This document shows, in pieces, positions 1 to 5,225 of a stretch of DNA of 12,838 nucleotides. A program made the position numbers and the translations under genes. A model generated the notes under the pieces. That model made no database searches, had not been told where the DNA came from, and saw only the letters and a program-made list of their open reading frames with translations. The stretch is from NCBI GenBank assembly GCA_030654645.1, contig JAURXC010000062.1, forward strand, positions 1 to 12,838. The letters run 5' to 3'. Numbering within the stretch: position 1 is the first letter of the stretch; each line of letters begins with the position of its first letter. The DNA is from Deltaproteobacteria bacterium. GTDB taxonomy: Bacteria > Desulfobacterota > Desulfuromonadia > Geobacterales > Pseudopelobacteraceae.

Positions 1-582
1 ACCTGGCCGGTCCGGGGTAGCGGGGCGGACACCCCCAGCGTCACTACCTCGGCGGTATCCGCCATAACCAATACAACCGCCGCGTGCGGCGGCACAGTCG
101 CCGCCGACGGTGGGGCGGCGGTGACTGCCAGGGGGGTCTGCTGGGGGACTTCAGCCAACCCTACTATCTCCGATAGCAAAACGACCGACGGCTCCGGCAC
201 CGGCGTTTTCACCAGTTCCATTACCGGCCTCTCCCCATACACCCTCTATCATGTAAGGGCCTACGCCACCAACAGCGCGGGGACCAGTTACGGGAGCGAT
301 GTTCCCTTCAACACCCCCTGTCCGACCTATGCTGCACAGATCGGGACCACCCCTTACAACACCCTCCAGGAGGCGGTGAACAGCGTCTCGGGAACGGCCG
401 AGATCAGGGCCGTGGCCGGAGAATGGCAGGAAGCGCTGACCTTCTCCGGAAACAGGACAATCACCCTTTCCGGCGGTTACGACTGTATCTGCGACGCTGT
501 CACGGGGGTGACGACCGTTCACGGTTCCTTGACCGTCGGCGGCGGCGCAGTCGTAACCATGAGCAATGTGGCGGTCTACTGA
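1..582 (+). CDS. C-terminal part of a large secreted Fn3-like/DUF1566-type surface protein (5' end outside window)
   Basis: The frame is open from base 1 to the TGA at 580-582, giving 193 residues of C-terminus. The first residues (TWPVRGS) resemble the closing motif of DUF1566/Lcl-type domains. A roughly 90-residue Fn3-like module follows, with the pattern P-S-V-T, CGGTV, GVCWGTSANPT, TTDGSGTG, YHVRAYATNSAGT-YG. A final module of about 75 residues begins AAQIGTTPYNTLQEAV and contains ITLSGGYDC and TTVHGSLTVGGGAVVTM; it looks like a beta-rich C-terminal repeat used by many Geobacter surface proteins. No catalytic motif is visible, so adhesion or a structural cell-surface role is only inferred. 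A GTG at 121 could be mistaken for a start, but the homologous pattern runs straight through it. The ending looks natural for this module, yet the same frame continues after the stop into an unrelated membrane-protein remnant. Confidence 0.85.
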   Translation, partial: TWPVRGSGADTPSVTTSAVSAITNTTAACGGTVAADGGAAVTARGVCWGTSANPTISDSKTTDGSGTGVFTSSITGLSPYTLYHVRAYATNSAGTSYGSDVPFNTPCPTYAAQIGTTPYNTLQEAVNSVSGTAEIRAVAGEWQEALTFSGNRTITLSGGYDCICDAVTGVTTVHGSLTVGGGAVVTMSNVAVY

Positions 583-828
583 GAGATTGTATATCTAGTC
601 TACGAGGCCCCCTTTATCCTGTCGGAAGCCGCCTTTGAATTCATCCTGGCTGCAGGCCTCATACGCGGCACAAAACGAATAGACAGCGCCGATTGGATGG
701 GAAGCGTTTTCAAAACAACCGGCATACCATTTGTTGTGACTCTGGCATTGGCGACCCTTGCCGGATACCTGATGCATCATTATTTTCCGGATGTATCCTG
801 CATTTCTGAACTGTTATCGAGTATTTAA
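583..828 (+). pseudogene. 3' remnant of an integral membrane protein gene, no start codon
   Basis: Directly after the stop of the surface-protein gene, in the same frame, 81 codons run open to a TAA at 826-828. The translation looks like real protein: an amphipathic stretch (YEAPFILSEAAFEFILAAG), a basic link (LIRGTKRIDSADW), then a hydrophobic segment (IPFVVTLALATLAGYL) and a short polar tail with one Cys. That is what the C-terminus of a membrane protein looks like. There is no ATG, GTG or TTG with a ribosome binding site at its beginning; the first ATG is internal, near 694. I therefore read it as the surviving 3' end of a gene whose 5' part was lost by deletion or recombination. I do not recognise the family with certainty. 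The alternative, readthrough of the TGA at 580 to give a fused product, seems unlikely because the upstream protein ends at a natural-looking point. Confidence 0.5.
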
Positions 829-1140
829 GATCACTTGTGGCTGTGTAACTTGGTCGGCGTGCCTGTTCGTGTGGTCTTCTGAAATCTGCCGGCATGGCTA
901 ACTGGCTTCAATTTGTTTTGATATGATTCAAACTGCATCAAACAGTTTCACCATGTATTCCGGCTGCAGTAGCACAACTCCACGTTTCTTTAAACTGACT
1001 TGAATGTTGATTTCCTGCTGCATGATGCAACCTGATACTAAACAATACATGGCCAGAGGTAATACCAGAAAAAACACGGGACTGACGCTGGTACTTTTCC
1101 CGCTCGTTGGCCGATGAACTTTCAGAATGGAGGCCCTGAC
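829..1140. other. Intergenic region with one copy of a diverged 28-bp repeat
   Basis: This 312-base stretch has no convincing gene. It holds one copy (924-951) of a 28-bp sequence that recurs diverged at 4980-5006, an 11-bp palindrome TGCATGATGCA at 1019-1029, and the ribosome binding site GGAGG (1129-1133) of the next gene. A short plus-strand frame from 1025 to 1117 lacks a ribosome binding site. I found no strong sigma-70 promoter with good spacing, so the promoter of the pentapeptide gene is not assigned. Confidence 0.5.
924..951. repeat. Dispersed 28-bp repeat, copy 1
   Basis: The sequence from 924 (TGATTCAAACTGCATCAAAC, then AGTTTCAC) aligns with 4980-5006 with about five substitutions and a one-base gap. 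Both copies lie in AT-rich gaps. The core carries TTTGA/TCAAA half-sites in inverted orientation, so it may be a protein-binding site, a remnant of a mobile-element end, or a decayed coding tail on the minus strand (VKLFDAV then stop). Confidence 0.4.
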
Positions 1141-2388
1141 ATGAACCAAACTTTACGATCCCAGCAGCCTGGCTTTATTGGTAATTGGGAGGATCTTGAT
1201 CAATTCATTAGTCTTTCAGAGTCTCCAATCCGCAGTTCGGAACGAGAGACCGCTCTTCTGGTCTGGTCGGAATACAAGCTCAGGAGGCAGGCTCGATATG
1301 TCCGTAGAGAAACAAAAGACCGGCCCGGAAAGATGGGCTATTGGGGCAAGGGTGACTACATCAAGTCACTTACCGTACCAGCAATTGACCTGCGTGGAGC
1401 AGTGTTAAAGGATATATGTCTCGGCTATGCGGACCTTCGTGGAGTGAGGTTCGACGGGGCCAAGTTCGTTCCTGAACAGCTTTCCTGGGTTGCAATGAAG
1501 GGTTCGAACTTCCAACGTGCAAGCCTCAGGAACGTGCAGTTGCGCGGTGCAAGGCTGATGGGAGTTGATCTGCGTGGGGCAGATCTGCGCGAGGCCGATT
1601 TAACCGGATCCGATCTCAGTGAAGCCAATCTTGCCGGCGCCAATCTGTGTAACGCTCACCTGCGGGAAGCAAATCTCGAATGTGCGAATCTTGTGGGCGC
1701 CAATCTGCATGGAACCGATCTGTGCGGTTGCCGCGTATATGGCGTATCAGCATGGGACGTGGAGATCGACGATAATGACGCTTTGCGCCGCGACCTGATT
1801 GTGACGCCAGAAGGGCAGCCCGAAGTAAAAGTGGACAACATTGAAGTCGCACAGTTTGTTTACTTACTGCTCACCAATCCCAAAATCCGAGGTGTGATTG
1901 ATACCGTATGTAAGAAAGGTGTCCTGATCCTCGGCAGGTTCATTGCTGAGCGCAAGGAAGTGCTTGACGCCCTCCAAATGGAGTTACGTCGGCGCGGTTA
2001 CGTGGCAATTATTTTTGATTTCGCTAAGCCTACCGCGCGCGACTTTACCGAGACAGTAAAAACGCTCGCCGGTCTGTGCCGTTTCATCATTGCTGACATC
2101 ACAAATCCGAAGTCAAGCCCACTGGAGTTGCAGGCCACCGTACCAGATTACATGGTCCCGTTCGTGCCGATTATTGCAGAGGGAGAAAGTCCCTTTGCGA
2201 TGTTCATGGATCTTAAAGCGAAGTACAACTGGGTTCTTGAACCGCTGGTGTACCCGGGCGTTAGAGAACTCATTGATGTGATTGAACCCGCGATAATCCA
2301 GCCCGCGCTGACCAAGCACGCGGAACTGTTGGCGGCGCGAGCACAGGCGATCCGCACTCGACACGTGTCGGATTACAAGGGGGAGTAA
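1141..2388 (+). CDS. Pentapeptide-repeat protein with TIR-like C-terminal domain
   Basis: 415 residues from the ATG at 1141, which has GGAGG seven bases upstream; an in-frame ATG at 1114 lacks this and was not chosen. Residues 1-78 are a charged N-terminal region with a Trp-rich patch (KMGYWGKGDY). Residues about 80-205 are pentapeptide repeats of the A(D/N)LxG type (ADLRG, ADLRE, ADLTG, SDLSE, ANLAG, ANLVG), expected to fold as a right-handed beta-helix. Residues about 234-385 form a separate alpha/beta domain: a strand VLILGRF (261-267), a helix ERKEVLDALQMELRRRGY, a strand VAIIFDF (288-294), then CRFIIADITNPKSSPLELQA with Glu329. This order resembles TIR-like and deoxyribosyltransferase-like Rossmannoid domains, where a Glu after a strand-loop acts on nucleotides. 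The fold and activity are inferred; I know the architecture as a recurring bacterial family without a settled function. It stands alone, with no partner gene beside it. Confidence 0.85.
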   Translation: MNQTLRSQQPGFIGNWEDLDQFISLSESPIRSSERETALLVWSEYKLRRQARYVRRETKDRPGKMGYWGKGDYIKSLTVPAIDLRGAVLKDICLGYADLRGVRFDGAKFVPEQLSWVAMKGSNFQRASLRNVQLRGARLMGVDLRGADLREADLTGSDLSEANLAGANLCNAHLREANLECANLVGANLHGTDLCGCRVYGVSAWDVEIDDNDALRRDLIVTPEGQPEVKVDNIEVAQFVYLLLTNPKIRGVIDTVCKKGVLILGRFIAERKEVLDALQMELRRRGYVAIIFDFAKPTARDFTETVKTLAGLCRFIIADITNPKSSPLELQATVPDYMVPFVPIIAEGESPFAMFMDLKAKYNWVLEPLVYPGVRELIDVIEPAIIQPALTKHAELLAARAQAIRTRHVSDYKGE

Positions 2389-2553
2389 GGGCGATGGCTA
2401 CCGCATATATGCAGGTTGCAGACAAGCTGTTTGCCGAACTACAAACTCTCAGACATTTGGAGCGGCATATATGTGCTTGAACATATCTCCCTTGAAGGCG
2501 TCATTGTCATAAACTACGAGCGTGCAGGCGCAATCACAACAGGAAGTAGATGA
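2389..2553 (+). other. Weak coding remnant after the pentapeptide gene
   Basis: After the TAA at 2386-2388 the same frame stays open to a TGA at 2551-2553 and its last part reads like protein (YKLSDIWSGIYVLEHISLEG, VIVINYERAG). It has no start codon. A 28-codon frame from the ATG at 2394 to 2480 overlaps it in another phase and is preceded by a G-rich stretch (2379-2385) that could serve as a ribosome binding site. A frameshift between the two would join them into one small protein. I treat this as possible gene debris, not as a functional gene. Confidence 0.2.
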
Positions 2554-2576
2554 ATATATTGACTAAAAGTAAACGT

Positions 2577-2623
2577 GGGCCACGTCTTGAAACGCCAACT
2601 TTTGGTATTTCAAAACGTGGCCC
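2577..2623. terminator. 16-bp stem-loop, probable terminator of the truncated minus-strand gene
   Basis: GGGCCACGTCTTGAAA (2577-2592) pairs with TTTCAAAACGTGGCCC (2608-2623), 15 of 16 positions, with a 15-base loop that itself contains CCAA/TTGG. It lies 32 bases beyond the stop of the truncated gene on the minus strand, where the following bases are T-rich (TTTACTTTTAG). On the plus strand no clear T-run follows. The intact paralogue at 6281-6637 has an equally long hairpin in the equivalent place, which supports a terminator or 3'-end role. Confidence 0.55.
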
Positions 2624-2654
2624 CAATCTACAATTATTCACTCGATAGCCCAGC

Positions 2655-2738
2655 CTACCTCTCAGGAGTGCAGTTCTTGGCAAACATAATACAATCCTTT
2701 TTATCAACCGTTGCAGAGTTGCTACCCGGTATCATGCC
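2655..2738 (-). pseudogene. Truncated 3' end of a second GP(Y/F)G exported-protein gene
   Basis: Read on the minus strand, 27 codons followed by TAG (2657-2655) encode GMIPGSNSATVDKKD then CIMFAKNCTPER. This matches the last 28 residues of the intact protein at 6281-6637 at 21 positions, including both cysteines. At the DNA level, 2671-2738 matches 6300-6367 at about 61 of 68 bases. Similarity stops abruptly at 2738, after the Gly codon; the next bases (GGGGAACCCC) belong to the left edge of the transposase unit. The missing 5' part is not on the other side of the transposase (3809-3875), so the copy is truncated, not merely interrupted. Confidence 0.85.
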
Positions 2739-2755
2739 GGGGAACCCCTAGGGGG

Positions 2756-2777
2756 ACGTAGTTGCTTTATTGCTTTA
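2756..2777 (+). repeat. Left 22-bp inverted repeat of the RAYT unit
   Basis: It begins ACGTAGTTGCTTTATTGC and ends TTTA at 2777. It is the exact reverse complement of 3787-3808. It contains GTAG at 2758-2761 and a short internal direct repeat (TTGCTTTA twice). Its last two bases are the first two of the putative -10 box at 2776-2781, so a protein bound here could control transposase transcription. Confidence 0.85.
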
Positions 2778-2781
2778 TAAT
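2776..2781 (+). promoter_or_regulatory. Putative -10 box (TATAAT) of the transposase gene
   Basis: A perfect TATAAT sits 23 bases before the transposase ATG and overlaps the left inverted repeat. No good -35 hexamer lies 16-18 bases upstream; that position falls in the G-rich block. A weak promoter is typical for transposases. Confidence 0.4.
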
Positions 2782-2804
2782 CTTTTTCTGTTACTCTTTC
2801 ACAC

Positions 2805-3797
2805 ATGCCAAGACAAGCCCGTTTAGATATTCCAGGTTTATTGCAACACGTCATTGTTCGGGGCATTGAACGCTCTGACATCTTTATGGACGACATTGAC
2901 CAGGAACGATTTTTGGAACGCTTTAGCAGCCTTCTTGTTGAAACCTGCACCGACTGTTTTGCATGGGCTCTGCTCCACAATCATTTTCACCTCTTGCTTC
3001 GATGCAATCACTTTGATCTTTCACGCTTCATGCGAAGGTTGCTGACCGGCTATGCCGTCACGTTCAACCGGCGCCATGCTCGTTCCGGCCATCTGTTTCA
3101 GAATCGTTACAAGTCTATTGTCTGCGAAGAAGAGCCGTACTTGCTTGAATTGATCCGCTACATCCACCTGAACCCATTGCGAGCAGGTCTCGTCAAAGAT
3201 CTCGAAGAGCTTGAAAGCTTTCCTTGGTGCGGTCATGGCGTGCTGCTTGGTCGGAATACACTTATCGGACAAACGGTTGACGAAGTTCTGGCACTGTTTG
3301 CCAACAGGAAGAAGGCAGCCCGTCATGCCTACCGTCAGTTTTTGTACGCCGGTGTTGCCATGGGGAAACGTCCTGAATTGGTTGGCGGCGGTTTGCGGCG
3401 TAGTCAGCTAATTGAGGGCAATATTGCTGTCATGGGTGATTATGATGAACGAGTACTTGGCGGGAGTGATTTTGTGGCGTCACTTCACGATGAACCTCAA
3501 CTTGCTGGTAAGCTGTCCCATAGAATTGATTTGAACTCTCTGCAAGCAAGTGTCAGCGACTATTTCAAATTACCGGCAGCGGATATCCTGCGTCGTGGCC
3601 GGCGGAATCAATATTCCGAAGCTCGTGAGTTGTTCTGTTATCTTGCCGTCAGGGAGTTGGGATATTCAGGCGCGAAAGCCGGTACAATGATCGGAATGGG
3701 GACCGCTTCGGTAAGCCGTGCGGCAAGGCGTGGCGAGAATTTGGTTGCAACGCGGCCTGAGATGAAGGAGTGGTGGGTGAAGCAGTTAAAGCAATAA
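2805..3797 (+). CDS. Y1/HUH transposase of the REP-associated (RAYT, TnpA_REP) type with DnaA-like C-terminus
   Basis: 330 residues. The N-terminus MPRQARLDIPGLLQHVIVRG is the usual opening of this family and fixes the start, although no Shine-Dalgarno sequence is visible. The catalytic HUH motif is H60-F61-H62 within LLHNHFHLLL. The region GYAVTFNRRHARSGHLFQNR (82-101) and LIRYIHLNPLRAGLV (116-130) follow; a tyrosine here, probably Y119, would be the nucleophile that attaches to DNA, though I cannot assign it for certain. Residues about 240-330 (QASVSDYF, RNQYSEARELFCYLAVRELG, TASVSRAARRG) resemble a DnaA-type helix-turn-helix and probably bind the repeat sequence. Both ends are flanked by 22-bp inverted repeats, the right one including the last codons and the stop. 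These proteins process REP-like hairpins as single strands; whether this copy still moves is unknown. The frame is intact. Confidence 0.9.
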   Translation: MPRQARLDIPGLLQHVIVRGIERSDIFMDDIDQERFLERFSSLLVETCTDCFAWALLHNHFHLLLRCNHFDLSRFMRRLLTGYAVTFNRRHARSGHLFQNRYKSIVCEEEPYLLELIRYIHLNPLRAGLVKDLEELESFPWCGHGVLLGRNTLIGQTVDEVLALFANRKKAARHAYRQFLYAGVAMGKRPELVGGGLRRSQLIEGNIAVMGDYDERVLGGSDFVASLHDEPQLAGKLSHRIDLNSLQASVSDYFKLPAADILRRGRRNQYSEARELFCYLAVRELGYSGAKAGTMIGMGTASVSRAARRGENLVATRPEMKEWWVKQLKQ

Positions 3798-3808
3798 AGC
3801 AACTACGT
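3787..3808 (-). repeat. Right 22-bp inverted repeat of the RAYT unit
   Basis: Perfect reverse complement of 2756-2777. It covers the last two sense codons and the TAA (3795-3797) of the transposase gene and runs 11 bases past it, so the C-terminal residues (LKQ) are partly dictated by the repeat. In a transcript starting upstream of 2756 the two repeats could pair and close the whole message into one loop. Confidence 0.85.
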
Positions 3809-3813
3809 TAATA

Positions 3814-3838
3814 GGTTCGTCCATGTCACTCTCGAACC
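3814..3838. repeat. Small inverted repeat downstream of the transposase
   Basis: GGTTCG (3814-3819) pairs with CGAACC (3833-3838) around a 13-base loop, between the RAYT unit and the patatin gene. No T-run follows. It may be a short hairpin at the 3' end of the transposase transcript or an operator for the next gene. Confidence 0.3.
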
Positions 3839-3875
3839 GGTTGGCGCAAGATAATTACTCCAAAACGAGGTCATC

Positions 3876-4769
3876 ATGAATACTGTTCGTACCATCAAAC
3901 TATGTGTGGCAGTCTGTTGCTACCTGCTTTTTTGTGGGTGTGCCACAACAGCACCTAAAACCCAGATCACATCGGGACCGCAAGCTAAAATTGCGCTTGT
4001 CCTTGGCGCGGGTGCCGCCAAAGGCTTTGCCCATATCGGTGTGCTGAAAATCCTTGAAAGCAGCAAGATCCCGCTCCATATGATTGTCGGCACGAGTGTT
4101 GGAAGTTTTGTCGGCAGCCTCTATGCCTATGGATATGATGCCTATGCCCTGCAAAAGATCGCCATGACTCTGCAAAAAAGCGATGTGGCCGAATTGACGA
4201 TACCGGATAACGGGTTTCTCAAGGGAGAGCGGTTGCGGGACTACGTCAACACCAAAGTACACTCCGCCACATTGGATAAACTCAAAATCCCTATGTATGT
4301 CGTGGCCACTGATATCAAAACCGGCAATAGTGTCGTATTTAATTCCGGCAACACCGGCATGGCGGTTCAAGCAAGCTGCTCTATTCCGGGTGTCTTTCAA
4401 CCGGCCAGATTTTCCGGGGCAAGTTATGTAGATGGCGGCGTAGTCAATCCACTGGCGGTGGATGTCGCCCGGAGGTTCGGCGCGGATATCGTGATCGCCG
4501 TTGATATATCTTCCGGCATCGATGCTGTTGTTCCCGCGACTACCATGGAAACGATCATGAAATCGATACAGATCATGTACAGCAAAATGTCCCTGATTCC
4601 ACTCAGCCAGGCCGACGTGGTTATCAAGCCGGTCGTCGGGTTCGTCGGCTCAGCGGATTTCGCCCAACGCAACGAGGCGATCATGGAAGGGGAAAAGGCG
4701 GCCTTGGCGGTCATGCCCCAAATCAATGCGATGCTGGCCAAACTCAGGCAGGAAGGTCGCTTGCCATAA
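3876..4769 (+). CDS. Patatin-like phospholipase lipoprotein (RssA/NTE-type)
   Basis: 297 residues, start at an ATG with GAGG (3867-3870) five bases upstream. The N-terminus is a lipoprotein signal: basic residues, a hydrophobic core (LCVAVCCYLLF) and FCGC with Cys22 as the likely lipidated residue. The patatin domain follows from about residue 38. It has the glycine-rich oxyanion loop GAGAAKGFAHIG (44-55), the nucleophile elbow GTSVGS with Ser74, and the partner aspartate in YVDGGVVNP at Asp186. These form the Ser-Asp dyad of patatin-type lipid acyl hydrolases. ASCSIPGVFQPA (166-177) is also typical of the family. The expected role is hydrolysis of phospholipid or lysophospholipid acyl chains at the envelope; the substrate cannot be read from sequence. 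It appears to be transcribed alone. Confidence 0.92.
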   Translation: MNTVRTIKLCVAVCCYLLFCGCATTAPKTQITSGPQAKIALVLGAGAAKGFAHIGVLKILESSKIPLHMIVGTSVGSFVGSLYAYGYDAYALQKIAMTLQKSDVAELTIPDNGFLKGERLRDYVNTKVHSATLDKLKIPMYVVATDIKTGNSVVFNSGNTGMAVQASCSIPGVFQPARFSGASYVDGGVVNPLAVDVARRFGADIVIAVDISSGIDAVVPATTMETIMKSIQIMYSKMSLIPLSQADVVIKPVVGFVGSADFAQRNEAIMEGEKAALAVMPQINAMLAKLRQEGRLP

Positions 4770-4953
4770 CTATGCCGCCATCAAACGAGGCCAGTGAGTG
4801 TTTCAGCTTTGAACCGAAAGAAAATATTGAGGGCACACATCCACTTTCTTTCACGATCAAGAAATAGCTGTCTTTGCTTCGCTCCGCAAAAACCATCAAT
4901 CTTTACGTCTCGGAACAAGGCCACTGATTGGATGTAAACCATTTCAAAATACA

Positions 4954-4973
4954 GCAATAAGTTGCAATAAGTA
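4954..4973 (+). repeat. 10-bp tandem repeat
   Basis: GCAATAAGTT is followed directly by GCAATAAGTA. It lies a few bases before the 28-bp dispersed repeat and could be part of the same binding region or element scar. Confidence 0.4.
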
Positions 4974-4979
4974 TCAATT

Positions 4980-5006
4980 TGAATCAAAATGCTTCAAAAG
5001 TTTTAC
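4980..5006. repeat. Dispersed 28-bp repeat, copy 2 (27 bp here)
   Basis: TGAATCAAAATGCTTCAAAA followed by GTTTTAC matches 924-951 with a one-base gap. Together with the preceding TT it forms an inverted repeat, TTTGAA (4978-4983) and TTCAAA (4993-4998), with nine bases between the arms. Confidence 0.4.
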
Positions 5007-5055
5007 GGAAACAGTGTGTTTAATATCAGCTCCCCGTTACATTAAGCTGGCTTTC

Positions 5056-5140
5056 ACCCGCCTTGAAGCTCGCACCCGCTGTACCACACCCCCCTGCATA
5101 CCCCGTCAAAATGGTAGTGAAATCTTTACCCGCTACCCGC
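5056..5140 (+). promoter_or_regulatory. Cluster of four ACCCGC motifs upstream of the hydrolase gene
   Basis: Exact ACCCGC hexamers start at 5056, 5074, 5128 and 5135. The last two form a tandem heptamer, TACCCGCTACCCGC, that covers the putative -35 element. The placement suggests binding sites for a transcription factor, acting as activator or repressor; the factor is unknown. Confidence 0.35.
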
Positions 5141-5154
5141 AAATAGTTTATAAT
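5125..5154 (+). promoter_or_regulatory. Putative sigma-70 promoter of the hydrolase gene
   Basis: TTTACC (5125-5130) and a perfect TATAAT (5149-5154) are separated by 18 bases, giving a transcript start near 5161 and a leader of about 65 bases before the ATG at 5226. Confidence 0.5.
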
Positions 5155-5225
5155 CCTACTATGTATAAGCAGTAAATCCTACGCAGTTCAAGGCACTTTT
5201 GATTACATTTTCAGGGAGGTCCGAC

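Larger units (their letters stand above)
2739..3808 (+). mobile_element. RAYT (REP-associated tyrosine transposase) unit with 22-bp inverted repeats
   Basis: The unit consists of a G/C block at its left edge (GGGGAACCCCTAGGGGG, 2739-2755), a 22-bp repeat at 2756-2777, the transposase gene, and the perfect inverted copy at 3787-3808. The left boundary is set by the sharp end of similarity to the truncated gene at 2738. The right boundary is taken as the end of the inverted repeat and is less certain, because no matching flank shows where host DNA resumes. The repeats contain GTAG, the tetranucleotide typical of REP sequences recognised by RAYT proteins. Confidence 0.65.
4770..5225. other. Long intergenic region with repeats and the promoter of the hydrolase gene
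   Basis: This gap of 456 bases has no convincing gene. It holds a tandem pair of GCAATAAGT (4954-4972), a diverged copy of the 28-bp repeat (4980-5006), four ACCCGC hexamers (5056, 5074, 5128, 5135), a sigma-70-like promoter (5125-5154), and the ribosome binding site GGGAGG at 5214-5219. The first 180 bases show no feature I can name. Confidence 0.5.

Noticed and set aside
580..582. TGA read as selenocysteine or readthrough joining the surface protein to the following frame
   Set aside because: The upstream module ends at a natural-looking point, no selenocysteine-type stem was seen directly after it, and the downstream sequence belongs to a different protein type. A deletion junction is simpler.
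928..1149. Minus-strand frame of 73 codons with a lipobox-like LVSGC
   Set aside because: It has no ribosome binding site, its first codons overlap the start of the pentapeptide gene on the other strand, and the composition after the hydrophobic part is not convincing. The overlap with the 28-bp repeat leaves open that its end is decayed coding DNA.
1570..1730. Short periodic repeats that might suggest a repeat array or CRISPR
   Set aside because: The 15-base periodicity is the coding consequence of pentapeptide repeats; there are no spacers and no constant repeat.
4781..4987. Minus-strand frame of 68 codons in the gap after the patatin gene
   Set aside because: No ribosome binding site and no recognisable pattern; it sits in an AT-leaning gap with repeats and looks like chance.
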